Assembly: GCF_046719735.1 (NCBI RefSeq)
Contig: NZ_JAUTWQ010000003.1
Span: forward strand, 124,001-188,000
Direction: 5' to 3'
Origin: Halobacillus_B rhizosphaerae
Lineage (GTDB): Bacteria; Bacillota; Bacilli; Bacillales; Halobacillaceae
Length of the DNA stretch: 64,000 bases
A program made the translations under genes and the position numbers. The notes under the pieces are model-generated. The model ran no database searches, had not been told where the DNA came from, and worked only from the letters and a program-made list of their open reading frames with translations. Below are positions 48,752 to 58,400 of this stretch, piece by piece (position 1 is the stretch's first letter; each line of letters starts with the position of its first letter).

Positions 48752-49447
48752 ATGGCACAATTAAACAAGCGTGAATTAACAAAAATTTTGGTAGAAGAAT
48801 ACGGTTACGAAAAAGAAGACTTGAAAGATAAAGAAGGTAAAGCATATACAAATGCTCAACTTCAACAAATGATTAAGCAAGAAGAAGAAGATGCAAAGCA
48901 GTTAGAAATTGACGAACATCGTGTACTATCTAAGAAAACTAAACTCAAAGATGATGACAAGATTGCAGTAATGAGTGGTTTGATGGGTACAGTAGTTTAT
49001 CGGTCAGATATTAGTCGTAGACAATGGAGATTCACACGATTTGGTCAAGTTGAATCTATTCCATATGGTGAACTAGTAACTATTCAAAACAGGTTTCCTA
49101 GTTATTTCAGAGAATGTTGGTTGGTTGTTCTAGATAAAGAAGTTCAAGATGAATTTGGTCTAACAGAACAATACAAAAATATTCTTACACCAGAAAATAT
49201 CGACTCTGTATTTAAAATGGAAATTGAAGAACTGATTGTGTTTGTTGATAACTTACCAGAAGGTATGAAAAATACTTTCATCAATAAAGCTCAAGAATTG
49301 CATTCAAAGAAAGAACTTTATGATGTTCGTGTCATCAACATGATTCAAGATAAATTTCAATTCTCATTAGAAGATAATAGTCCAATTAATGATCTAGCAC
49401 TAGAAGGAAAACAAAAAGGAAACGTCATTTACGTTAATAAAGCATAG
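48752..49447 (+). CDS. Head-region protein, 231 aa
   Basis: Start MAQLNKRELT at 48752 with AAAAAGGAG upstream. The N-terminal LNKRELTKILVEEYGYEKEDLKDKEGKAYTNAQL looks like a short HeH/SAP-type helical motif. The remainder is mixed. Likely a head-completion or structural protein by position. Confidence 0.5.
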   Translation: MAQLNKRELTKILVEEYGYEKEDLKDKEGKAYTNAQLQQMIKQEEEDAKQLEIDEHRVLSKKTKLKDDDKIAVMSGLMGTVVYRSDISRRQWRFTRFGQVESIPYGELVTIQNRFPSYFRECWLVVLDKEVQDEFGLTEQYKNILTPENIDSVFKMEIEELIVFVDNLPEGMKNTFINKAQELHSKKELYDVRVINMIQDKFQFSLEDNSPINDLALEGKQKGNVIYVNKA

Positions 49448-49459
49448 GAAGTGTAGAGA

Positions 49460-49900
49460 ATGTCGGAAGTAACTAAAATTACTGATATTTATGATAGTTT
49501 TTTATCAAGGATATCGGATTACAGTTTTCTTTCGGACAATATAACAGAAGAAGAAATCATGGAAGACCTTTTCGGTTATTTTAAATCTGCACGAACTAAA
49601 TTTTACAAATGTAAGAATAGTTTAAAAACTATTGATGACAATGGTGAAACTGTATTCACAGTAGAACTACATCCATTTGAAGTTGAAGTTTTAGTCTCAT
49701 TAATGCTAGTGGAATATTTGAAACCGAAAGTTTTAACTGATGAAAATATGAAACAGTCTCTTAGTGATAAAGATTTCAAAATCTATTCACAAGCCAACCA
49801 ACTTAAGGAAATGAGTCTACTTTATAGAAACTTTGCGAAAGAAGCAAGGAAATTAATTACCGAATACTCTTATATTGATCTAGATAAGGAGAAATGGTAA
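49460..49900 (+). CDS. Head-tail connector-like protein, 146 aa
   Basis: Starts MSEVTKITDI behind AGGAAGTG. Helical, similar in size to head-tail adaptor proteins. It overlaps the next start by one base (TAATG). Confidence 0.5.
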   Translation: MSEVTKITDIYDSFLSRISDYSFLSDNITEEEIMEDLFGYFKSARTKFYKCKNSLKTIDDNGETVFTVELHPFEVEVLVSLMLVEYLKPKVLTDENMKQSLSDKDFKIYSQANQLKEMSLLYRNFAKEARKLITEYSYIDLDKEKW

Positions 49901-50214
49901 TGGTTGAAGATAAAAAGAAATTAATAGTTTATTTAAACCAAGTAGTCAATAATGTTTTTAAAATTCTTCCATTGTTTGAAGAAGAAAATGTTGGTGTTAA
50001 GACTTACATAGAATCTTTGTTGTTTGAGTTATATGGTCTTGAAGAAGTTATAAAGTTAGATCAAAGTTTCGAATATGTTTCATTGCTATCCACACTAGAA
50101 TCTATTAAAAAAGAAATCTACAAAAAAGATAGTAAGAAGAAAATCATAAAAAGAGAAACTTTCAAGTGTTTAAACTTAATTAAAAATCTGATTGGAAAGC
50201 TCGAAAATGAGTGA
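49900..50214 (+). CDS. Helical structural-region protein, 104 aa
   Basis: Start MVEDKKKLIV at 49900 is chosen because AAGGAG is 8 bases upstream. All-helical, lysine-rich end. Overlaps the next gene by 8 bases. No family is recognised. Confidence 0.5.
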   Translation: MVEDKKKLIVYLNQVVNNVFKILPLFEEENVGVKTYIESLLFELYGLEEVIKLDQSFEYVSLLSTLESIKKEIYKKDSKKKIIKRETFKCLNLIKNLIGKLENE

Positions 50215-50986
50215 TTTCCTAGACAGATATAATAAAAGAGTAGGTCGTAACGGTAAAAATATTGGAGAATCATACAATAAAAATACCATTACTTTCATAG
50301 AATCTACTTTTGCCAACGCACCAACCTTTAGAAAAGTGGGAGTCATTAGTACAGAGTTCCCAGAAATTACTGAGATGGATGCTAGGGTAATAGAAGTAGA
50401 AAGATTAGGTACTTTAAGAGAAGTCTTATTTAGACCTAATCAAAATTTAAATGTTGGAACTTATTTGACATTTGATGATGAGATTTGGGTAATATTCGGT
50501 AAATATGGCACAGGTGTTTCCTCCAAGGTTCTAGTTTCTAAATGTAATAGAACTCTAAAATGGAAAGATAATAATGACCAAATTAAAGAATATTATTGCG
50601 TTGCAAGTGCTACTGATTTAGGATCAAAAGCCAAGCAAAGTAAAGATGAAATCGAATGGAATAAGTATGATGTTAGATTACCTCTTGGACAGTTGTTTAT
50701 TTTTGTTGAAGCAAATGAAGATACAGAAAGTATTCAGCTTAACAATAGGTTTATTTTTGGTAGGAAGGTTTTTGAAATTACAGGTGTAGATGATGTAACT
50801 TCTGTTGATAGAAATGGTTATGGAATTATACAGTTCACTGCCAAAGTTACAACCATTCAAAATGGTGATGATTTTGAAAATCGAATTGCTTTAAATAAGA
50901 ATTATGAAGAAATCAACAATCAGAGCCAACAAACCCTTATACCAGAAGTTAAAGATGATGATGTTAGTGGAGGGAGAATTTGGTAA
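50207..50986 (+). CDS. Head-tail joining region protein, 259 aa
   Basis: Start MSDFLDRYNK at 50207 in an ATGAGTGA overlap with the previous gene. The body reads like a beta-barrel (NQNLNVGTYLTFDDEIWVIFGKYG). Position fits a neck/stopper protein. It shares its stop codon region with the next start (TAATG). Confidence 0.5.
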   Translation: MSDFLDRYNKRVGRNGKNIGESYNKNTITFIESTFANAPTFRKVGVISTEFPEITEMDARVIEVERLGTLREVLFRPNQNLNVGTYLTFDDEIWVIFGKYGTGVSSKVLVSKCNRTLKWKDNNDQIKEYYCVASATDLGSKAKQSKDEIEWNKYDVRLPLGQLFIFVEANEDTESIQLNNRFIFGRKVFEITGVDDVTSVDRNGYGIIQFTAKVTTIQNGDDFENRIALNKNYEEINNQSQQTLIPEVKDDDVSGGRIW

Positions 50987-51483
50987 TGAAGTTAGAAAAC
51001 CTTTCTAAAAGTATAGTTGATATTATGATTCAATTGGCAAAAAATGAAGGATTGGCAAGATTATTAGTAAATAATGAGAAAAACCCTTTCCTCCAACCTG
51101 TCGAAGATAAATCAAATCTAATAGCAAGAGAACATCCAGATTCAAAAATTCATCCATTCCCTTTTGACCCAGATGCCATAACTAGTGATTCATCATTTGT
51201 TCGTGTATATCACAATGATGGAGAATTTGATGGTTCAGAGGTTATCTTAGAAACTCAATTACTCATTGATATAGTTGTAGCGAAAAGCTTGTGGCTTATT
51301 GATGATGGTGAAAGATCGTTAATAAGACCATATGAAATTATGGGTAGAATCATAGATCAAATTGGAAGTCGTAGCCTCAACACTACAATAAAACTGGATA
51401 TAAAAGGTTTTAGACACTTAGCAGTCAATACTAAATTTGATGCAATTAGATTGTATTGCGAATATTTATCCATAGAAGCGTGA
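50986..51483 (+). CDS. Tail-completion-type protein, 165 aa
   Basis: Start MKLENLSKSI at 50986. Mixed helix/sheet with ILETQLLIDIVVAKSLWLIDDGERS and DQIGSRSL, resembling tail-terminator proteins in size and place before the tail tube. Assignment by position. Confidence 0.5.
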   Translation: MKLENLSKSIVDIMIQLAKNEGLARLLVNNEKNPFLQPVEDKSNLIAREHPDSKIHPFPFDPDAITSDSSFVRVYHNDGEFDGSEVILETQLLIDIVVAKSLWLIDDGERSLIRPYEIMGRIIDQIGSRSLNTTIKLDIKGFRHLAVNTKFDAIRLYCEYLSIEA

Positions 51484-51490
51484 TTAAGAT

Positions 51491-52348
51491 ATGAGAGATT
51501 ATAGAGAATTAAATGAACTTGATCTCAAATTATGTCTTCTAAAAGGTAGTAGTCTTACTGTTGATAATTTAGATATAAAACCATATCTTCTCGGTGAATT
51601 AGTTGACTTTGGACATTCTCATTATATGAGAAATATTCAATGGGTATCACTCTCTGTTGATGATTTTATTGAAGCAATAGTGGATGAAGATAGAAAAAGA
51701 GCCTTACAAGAAATTCAACACACTTTAAAACCGTTTGATTTTTACACAAAATTAGGTGATGAAGAATTTCAACAAGCATTAATTGAAGCGTTACAAATGA
51801 TTTTTAGAACACATGATATCAGATTTCTTGATGAGAATATCATAGCAATTGACTTTGAAAAAAGAGGGATATTCTATACAGATGAATATGGCGAAATATC
51901 CATAAACAATGATGTATTAGAATCCATGAGTGAAGAAGATATGAAGGTCATTCATCGAGATAATTTCGATAACATTGTTAAAATAATAAAACTCCAAAAT
52001 TACTTAATACCTCCTTCTGAAAAAGAAGAGGAAGAAACCCTTCCTGCTGATGAAGAGACAAGACTTCTAATGGAACAAATGGAAGGATACAGGAGGAAAG
52101 TTGATCAAAAGAAAAAGGCACTACAAGATTCAGATGGTGAAAATGATATTGATATTTTTACCATAATTGATGCTGTTAGTACAAAAGCTAATGCTCTCAA
52201 CAAATTAAGTATTTGGGACTACACAGTTTATATGCTCTATAGCGAATATGCAAGATTAGAGGTAATAGACAACTACAATTTCAGCATCCAAGCTATGATG
52301 GCAGGTGCAGAAAGCGTAGATTTAACTCACTGGTCTAGTAAGTTATAA
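51491..52348 (+). CDS. Hypothetical head-tail region protein, 285 aa
   Basis: Starts MRDYRELNEL without a strong ribosome site. Acidic and helical, with KLGDEEFQQALIEALQMIFRTHDIRFLDE. Its central part may be disordered (EKEEEETLPADEETRL). Function unknown. Confidence 0.5.
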   Translation: MRDYRELNELDLKLCLLKGSSLTVDNLDIKPYLLGELVDFGHSHYMRNIQWVSLSVDDFIEAIVDEDRKRALQEIQHTLKPFDFYTKLGDEEFQQALIEALQMIFRTHDIRFLDENIIAIDFEKRGIFYTDEYGEISINNDVLESMSEEDMKVIHRDNFDNIVKIIKLQNYLIPPSEKEEEETLPADEETRLLMEQMEGYRRKVDQKKKALQDSDGENDIDIFTIIDAVSTKANALNKLSIWDYTVYMLYSEYARLEVIDNYNFSIQAMMAGAESVDLTHWSSKL

Positions 52349-52396
52349 ACTTACTTGATACATATATTTTTTATTTAAAAACGGAGGAATCACATA

Positions 52397-53137
52397 ATGA
52401 ATAAGCGTTATGGTTTAAAGGAAGTTGCAAACGTAATTTTCTTTGATATTTCAACAGGGAAACCATCCCTATTTTTCGACACACTAAAAGTTTCTAGTAT
52501 TTCCAACGAGTCCGACAGTGCAGAAGCTAATGGTGGTCAAGGCAACAACCGTCTAATGACTTGGGATTATGGTCGTAAAGCAACTCTTGCTATGCAAGAT
52601 GCATTACTTTCTGATCAATCTCTTGCAATGCTTGCAGGTACTACAGCTAAAACTACTGGTATCACTGCTACTGGTCGTGACGTACTTACAATTGAAAATG
52701 GCTCAGTTACTCTTAAGCAAGAACCAAAAGCAGGTAGACCAGTTACTTTTTACGGCTACTCCAATGGTGTACTTACAGAAGAAGCTACTGCAACAGTTGA
52801 TGGAACTGATCCACAATTATTTGATGTAGTAGTATCTAATGGTGAAACAGAAGTAATGGCATTTTATGAGTATGATGCACCTGCTGATTCTGTACAGATC
52901 ACTTTCTCTGGTAAACAATTCCCTGCTACTTATCGTGTAGTTGGTGAAACTGTTGTTAAAGGTGAAGATGGACTTTTCCGCAAAATGCAGTTCGTAATTG
53001 CAAAAGCTAAACTACAATCTTCATTCGAATTAGCAATGGATGCAGAAAACGTATCAACATTCGACTTCAACCTAGATATCTTAACTGATACTTCAACAGA
53101 AGAGTTCAAGCTTTACGATATCATTCGTCTAGGGTAA
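52397..53137 (+). CDS. Major tail (tube) protein, 246 aa
   Basis: Starts MNKRYGLKEV behind ACGGAGGAAT. The pattern FFDISTGKPSLFFDTLKVSSISNES...AEANGGQGNNRLMTWDYGRKATLAMQDAL is typical of long-tailed phage tube subunits, with a C-terminal beta domain (FDFNLDILTDTSTEEFKLYDI). Codon use suggests high expression. A strong terminator and a dispersed motif follow. Confidence 0.75.
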   Translation: MNKRYGLKEVANVIFFDISTGKPSLFFDTLKVSSISNESDSAEANGGQGNNRLMTWDYGRKATLAMQDALLSDQSLAMLAGTTAKTTGITATGRDVLTIENGSVTLKQEPKAGRPVTFYGYSNGVLTEEATATVDGTDPQLFDVVVSNGETEVMAFYEYDAPADSVQITFSGKQFPATYRVVGETVVKGEDGLFRKMQFVIAKAKLQSSFELAMDAENVSTFDFNLDILTDTSTEEFKLYDIIRLG

Positions 53138-53140
53138 TAA

Positions 53141-53204
53141 GTACAATAAATAATCACATAATGGGTAGAGAACATAATATAGGTTCTTTACCCATTCTTT
53201 TTTT
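53141..53204 (+). terminator. Dispersed motif plus strong terminator after the tail tube gene
   Basis: GTACAATAAATAATCACATA (53141-53160) is followed by ATGGGTAGAGAAC (53161-53173) pairing with GTTCTTTACCCAT (53183-53195) and a T-run. Confidence 0.8.
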
Positions 53205-53225
53205 AATGATAACGCAATAGATAAA

Positions 53226-53261
53226 ATTGACATTTTATCCAAAAAATGATATAATGTCAAT
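53226..53261 (+). promoter_or_regulatory. Promoter of the tail chaperone gene inside an inverted repeat
   Basis: TTGACA (53227-53232), 17 bases, TATAAT (53250-53255) with extended TGATATAAT. ATTGACAT (53226-53233) and ATGTCAAT (53254-53261) form an exact inverted repeat covering both boxes. Confidence 0.7.
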
Positions 53262-53290
53262 AGGTAGAAATGTTTATTTTTTACCACAAA

Positions 53291-53310
53291 TACAATAAAT
53301 AATGACTTAA
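53291..53310 (+). promoter_or_regulatory. Dispersed motif before the tail chaperone gene
   Basis: TACAATAAATAATGACTTAA lies between the promoter at 53226 and the chaperone gene start. Confidence 0.45.
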
Positions 53311-53325
53311 AAGGGGTAACAAAGA

Positions 53326-53844
53326 ATGACTGATGTTAAAAAGGATATTAAAAAATTAACTCTTACGGAGCTTAAAAAGCAAAGTAAACAATTAGATGCA
53401 ACGGAAGAGTTTTTCGTAACTATTGGAGAAAGCGAATATAAACTTACACATGATGTAGTATTTCGTAAAACAAAACAACATGCTCTATTAGAAGATATGT
53501 TGAAATTTTTCAATTCAATCGAAGGTCACAATGTTGATTGGCTTGAAATGGCAAGTCCATATACAGCATTGTTAATCATTAAACATTTTACAAGTTTAGA
53601 AGTTCCAAATGATGTAGATAAAGCTCTAGATATGCTTACAGTAATGATCGACTTAGATGCAATTACACCAATACTTAATGTTCTTCCAGAAGATGAAACC
53701 AATAAGATTTTTGAACTTCTAAAACAGACTGTTGAGAATATCAAGTCTAATGTTGAAGAAGCAGAAAAAGAAGCAATGGAACTTGCAGATCAAATTAGCA
53801 ATGAAGAACTTAAAGAAATGATTGAGGGCAATGACGGAGAATAA
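53326..53844 (+). CDS. Tail assembly chaperone-type protein, 172 aa
   Basis: Starts MTDVKKDIKK behind AAAAGGGGTAAC. Acidic helical C-terminus (EEAEKEAMELADQISNEELKE), size and position between tube and tape measure fit the gpG type. No slippery sequence for a frameshifted gpGT product was identified. The next gene overlaps by 14 bases. Confidence 0.6.
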   Translation: MTDVKKDIKKLTLTELKKQSKQLDATEEFFVTIGESEYKLTHDVVFRKTKQHALLEDMLKFFNSIEGHNVDWLEMASPYTALLIIKHFTSLEVPNDVDKALDMLTVMIDLDAITPILNVLPEDETNKIFELLKQTVENIKSNVEEAEKEAMELADQISNEELKEMIEGNDGE

Positions 53845-54325
53845 TTCACTATTTGCTTTTGATTCAGAACAAGAAGCAAAGAGAGTATTAATGGCAGAAG
53901 GTAGACGGTTAAAATACATAGCTCTAAAAATTTGGAGAAGATATTTGTCTAGTTATAAACCAGAAGCATACATAAGAACAAGAAAATCACAAAATGCAAT
54001 TAAATTAGGTCATGTAAAAAAGGTCGGTTCTGATACTTTAGGTATCGAACTGACCTTTGATGATAATTTACTTTATCACGATTCAGTTATTAGCAAGAGC
54101 GAACCCAAAGGTCACTCTATTATGTTAATTAGTGAAGGTTGGAAAGTAAAAAGAGGTAGAGCTAAAGATGTTTACCGCTTTGGCTATTTTGAAGGTATTA
54201 ATTATATTGAAAGAGTAAAAGAGGCTTTTGAAAGTGGAAAACATAAAGGAATCACTCTTGTAGTTAATTGGCAAGGTGAAGAATTTAGAAAACAACCACA
54301 GCAGAAAGGTGTTTTAAAAAAGTAG
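53831..54325 (+). CDS. Basic tail-region protein, 164 aa
   Basis: Start MTENNSLFAF at 53831, 14 bases inside the chaperone gene. Basic, with a beta-hairpin region (KVGSDTLGIELTFDDNLLYHDSVI). Similar in layout to HK97 gp10-type tail/connector proteins, but not assigned with confidence. Confidence 0.5.
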   Translation: MTENNSLFAFDSEQEAKRVLMAEGRRLKYIALKIWRRYLSSYKPEAYIRTRKSQNAIKLGHVKKVGSDTLGIELTFDDNLLYHDSVISKSEPKGHSIMLISEGWKVKRGRAKDVYRFGYFEGINYIERVKEAFESGKHKGITLVVNWQGEEFRKQPQQKGVLKK

Positions 54326-54335
54326 GTGAAATAAA

Positions 54336-55325
54336 ATGGCATATAAAAAGATTGAAGATGTGACAGATGATTTCTGGGAAAATGAAGTCAATGACTATAA
54401 TAAAGAACTAATTGAAGAATTTTTATCTCAAGGTCAATTATCCAAACAAACGCTTAAGCAGTATACATCTGCATTAAAGATTTTTGCGAAGTGGGTATAT
54501 GACTTTGCTAGGAATAAAAATATAACAGATTTAAAGCCACGTGATGCTCTAAAATATCAAAACTGGTTAATCAGTAAAGAACTTAGCTCAAGTGCAATAA
54601 AATTTAAAAGATCAGCAGTTTCTAGTTTATGTGGTTATATAGAATTGTATTTTAGTGACGAACATCCAGACTTTAGGAATATATATTCAAAGTCGATTCC
54701 TAATGTAGCTAAGACGAGTTCAAAAGAAAAAATACCTTTGACTACTAAAGAAATACAACAAATAATTACATATTTAGAAGAGAAGAAAGAATGGCAGAAA
54801 CTTGCTTATGTGTATTTTACATATTCCTCTGGTTGCAGAAGAGAAGAATCAAGACAGTTATTAGTAGAAGTTGCTAATTATGAAAAGTTCATTGATAAAA
54901 AAGGTAATCAAAAAGAATATTACCTAACTCATTATATAAGAGCTAAAGGTCAAGGAAGAGAAGGAAAACAAAGAAAATTCTCATTTGACCAAAAGGCAAT
55001 GGATGCAATAAGAAAATGGATAGAATATCGCAAAGAACAAATAGAGAATGATGATTGTCCATTCGTTTTTGCAAGTAAAAAGAAAGACGGTTATAAACAA
55101 CTTTCTCCAAATACTTTCAATTCATGGTGTTCAGAATTTAGTGAAGTCATTGGTGGGAAAGCAGTGCATCCCCACTTATTTAGAAGCTCAAGAGCAACAA
55201 ATGCAGTAGTAGAAGATGGTTTAGATATTAAAAAAGTTCAAAAGTTACTAGGTCATAGTTCTTCTCAAACAACAGAAATATATGTTGTGCGTGATGATAG
55301 TGATGACTTAGACGATTTATATTAG
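54336..55325 (+). CDS. Tyrosine recombinase (XerC/D-like) within the tail operon, 329 aa
   Basis: Starts MAYKKIEDVT behind AAGTAGGTG. N-terminal SAM-like domain (about 1-130). Catalytic domain with Arg in SSGCRREESRQLL, Lys in RAKGQGREGKQ, HLFR (HxxR), LGHSSS and TTEIYV with the nucleophilic Tyr. All catalytic residues are present. In SPbeta-like phages a recombinase (YomM) precedes the tape measure, so position is shared. It may be an integrase or a regulator of lysogeny. Confidence 0.85.
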   Translation: MAYKKIEDVTDDFWENEVNDYNKELIEEFLSQGQLSKQTLKQYTSALKIFAKWVYDFARNKNITDLKPRDALKYQNWLISKELSSSAIKFKRSAVSSLCGYIELYFSDEHPDFRNIYSKSIPNVAKTSSKEKIPLTTKEIQQIITYLEEKKEWQKLAYVYFTYSSGCRREESRQLLVEVANYEKFIDKKGNQKEYYLTHYIRAKGQGREGKQRKFSFDQKAMDAIRKWIEYRKEQIENDDCPFVFASKKKDGYKQLSPNTFNSWCSEFSEVIGGKAVHPHLFRSSRATNAVVEDGLDIKKVQKLLGHSSSQTTEIYVVRDDSDDLDDLY

Positions 55326-55408
55326 ATTAGGAGTAACAACCTAATCTGCAAAAGATTAGGGTGTTACGAAAGCACCCTCCTTAGATATTAAAAGGGGTGG
55401 ATATAACA

Positions 55409-58400
55409 ATGGGAGCAACTGGAAGTAACGATTTAAATGCACTGATAAAAGCTAAAGTTATAAAGATAAGAGCAGAACTTGATATAAAAGGTAGTTTGCC
55501 ACATATCAAGAAGCAAATTGATTTAATTTCTGAAAAACTTGTCAATAAACCTGTAAAACTTAAAGTTCAATTAGACTCTTCTATTAAGAGTATGAATCAT
55601 CAATTGAGCGCACTACATAATAAATTAAACAACAGTTCAAGTTTTAAACCATTAAAAATTAAAGTACAAATTGATGTAGCAGGTTCAGCTTCACATATTA
55701 AAAACCAACTTAAAGATATCCAAAAAACAATGGATGATTTTAACAATAAGTATGGTAAAACATTAAAACAGATTGAAAATAAGAGTAAAGAATTAAATCA
55801 AGCTCTAAATGTACCTACTAATGCAGGGGTTCAAAACTTTAATAATATCAAGAAATATGCTTCTCAATTACAAGAAGCAGAGAGAATACTTAAGTCAAAG
55901 ATGAAGTCCGGGGAAAAGGGACTATTTTCATCTTTCGAAATCAAAGATGCTCAAGGTAATCTAAAAGGCTTTATTGCCACTTTAGAGAAAGCCAATGGAG
56001 TTATTGAAAAAGTAAAATATTCTTGGAACAGTGATAAAAACAAATTCCAAGTTGTAGATCGCACAGTTGCAACTACGACTGAGAAAATGGTTCATAGGTC
56101 AATGGAGGCTCTTAAAAATCTTGAGAGAGAACTTGGTAAAACAGGGAAAGCATCTCAAAATTTAAGAACAGAGTATGACAAACTTATGAACAGTGGTGCA
56201 AACGGCTCATTAGAAATGGGAGCAGTTAAAGCACTTGAACGAAAAATTAAAGATGAACAAACATCTATTCAATTAAATGAAAAAGAAAATGCTCTACTAA
56301 GAGAGCAAAAAGCTCTTGTTCAAGATATCGAACGGTATCAATCAAAAATCAAAGGTGGTACTAAAACCTCTGATGATTTAAATGTTATGAACACTAAACT
56401 TAGTGGAATTAGCAATGGTTCTTATAGTGATCCTGCTACTAAAAAATTAATTAATGATATCAAGACTGAGTTTGCTCAACTTAAAAAGAGTTATACTGAA
56501 CAAATTGCTCAAGAAAAAGAACTTAAATCTGCTCAAGAGAAAAGAATTGCTACTCTTAGACAGTTAGATATTATTGAAAAAAGTCACCATGCAACAGAGG
56601 GTGCTTTATCGAAAGCAAACATACAAGAAGTTAGAACACTTGCCAATAGTATTAAAACTATGGAGCAATACAATGTAGTTAGAAAACGCATGAAAGATAT
56701 TGACCATGCAGTTGCAAAACAAAAGGTCGATCAAAACATTTCAAAACAGTTAGATAAACTGAAACATTCTATGATTGAATGGGCTGAAACCACAGGTAAG
56801 AGTACATCTGCTGTAATGAAACGTTTTGAACAGTTGAAGAGAAACATGGGTTCAAACCTTGGTCAACTAACTACTGAAACAGATAGATACATAAGGAAAA
56901 TGAAAGAATTTAAGCAAGTAGCAGACATGAATGCCAAAGCTAATTCTATTGTTAAACAATCTCCTTCTCAGCAAAAAGATTTTGCTCTAGCCATTAAAAA
57001 TGGTGACATTGCGAAAGTAAAAGAATACATGAAAGCATTGTATGGCGCAGATGTTGCGACTATCAAATTAAAAACTGATAGCAAAGGTGTTACATCTATT
57101 CGTACTCAGTTTGCTAGTGCAGGTAAAACTGCAAGGGAATTGACTCATGAAATTTCCAATGTAGACAGTAGACTAAGACATATGGGTACTTCTGAGGTAT
57201 TCAACAGAAATGCAAACTTAGGTATCTTCGAACAGCTTAGAATTGCTATGGCACGTGTTCCAGTATGGATGACAGCAATGACAGCTTTCTATGGAACAAT
57301 CAATGTTGTCAAGAAGATGGCTACTGAAATCATTAATCTTGATAAATCATTGACAGAACTACGAAGAGTAGCTAGTGACAATTTATCTATTGATTCGGTA
57401 TTCAAAGGTGCAGTAAGTTTGTCTCAAGAACTAGGAAACAACGTTAATGATGTTCTAGCATCCGTAAACGAACTTGCAAGGACATTTGGACAGTTTAATG
57501 AAAGGCAACTACTTGCCATAACTAGAACTGCAACATTAATGTCAAACGTATCCGATCTGAGCGCACAAGAAGCTACTGAATCTCTAGTTGGTACAATGAA
57601 TGCATTTAACATTTCAGCAGAAGATTCCATTAGAATCGTTGATGCTTTGAACGAAGTTGACAATAACTATGCTATTTCAACTCAACAATTAGCACAAGGT
57701 CTGAAAAGATCATCTGCAACAGCTAAGACATTCGGTGTGACATTAGAAGAATCTGTTGGACATATTACTGCTATCGGTGCGGTAACAATGGAATCTGGAA
57801 ATATTATTGGTAACTCACTAAAAACTATTTACTCTCGTATCACTACACTTAAGGCTTCTGAATCTATTTTAGCCAGTGTAGGTGTATCCATTAGAAAAAT
57901 AGGAGAAGATGGAGAATCTGTAGTAAGACCAGTAAGTGATATCATAGAGGATTTATCTCAAAGATGGTGGGACTTATCAGATTCCCAACGTCAAAACATA
58001 GCTGTAACCGTAGCAGGTAGATACCAACTATCTAGATTCTTAGCATTGATGAACAACTATCAAATGTCTATGGATGCAACAGAAACAGCTACATATTCTC
58101 AAGGTTCTGCAATGAGAGAAAACGCTGAATATCTAAAATCATATGAAGCACGAATTAATACTCTTAAGAATAGTTTCACAGAATTATCTTCTGCTGTAGG
58201 TAATGCTGTTTTAAGTAGTGGCATGATGAACATTATTAGACTACTGACTGCATTAGCAGGTGTAGCAATCAAAATTACTGATAATTTCGGTGCATTACCA
58301 GTAGTATTTGGTGCGGTATCAGTTCTTCTAGTTAAAATGGGAGTCTTTAATAAGTTACGCAACTCTATTGTAAGAGGCTTGTCTGAGATGCAGAAATCAT

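Noticed and set aside
53822..53844. Programmed frameshift making a gpG-gpGT fusion
   Set aside because: The second gene has its own ATG at 53831 and no slippery heptamer was seen in the overlap; the two products can be made separately.
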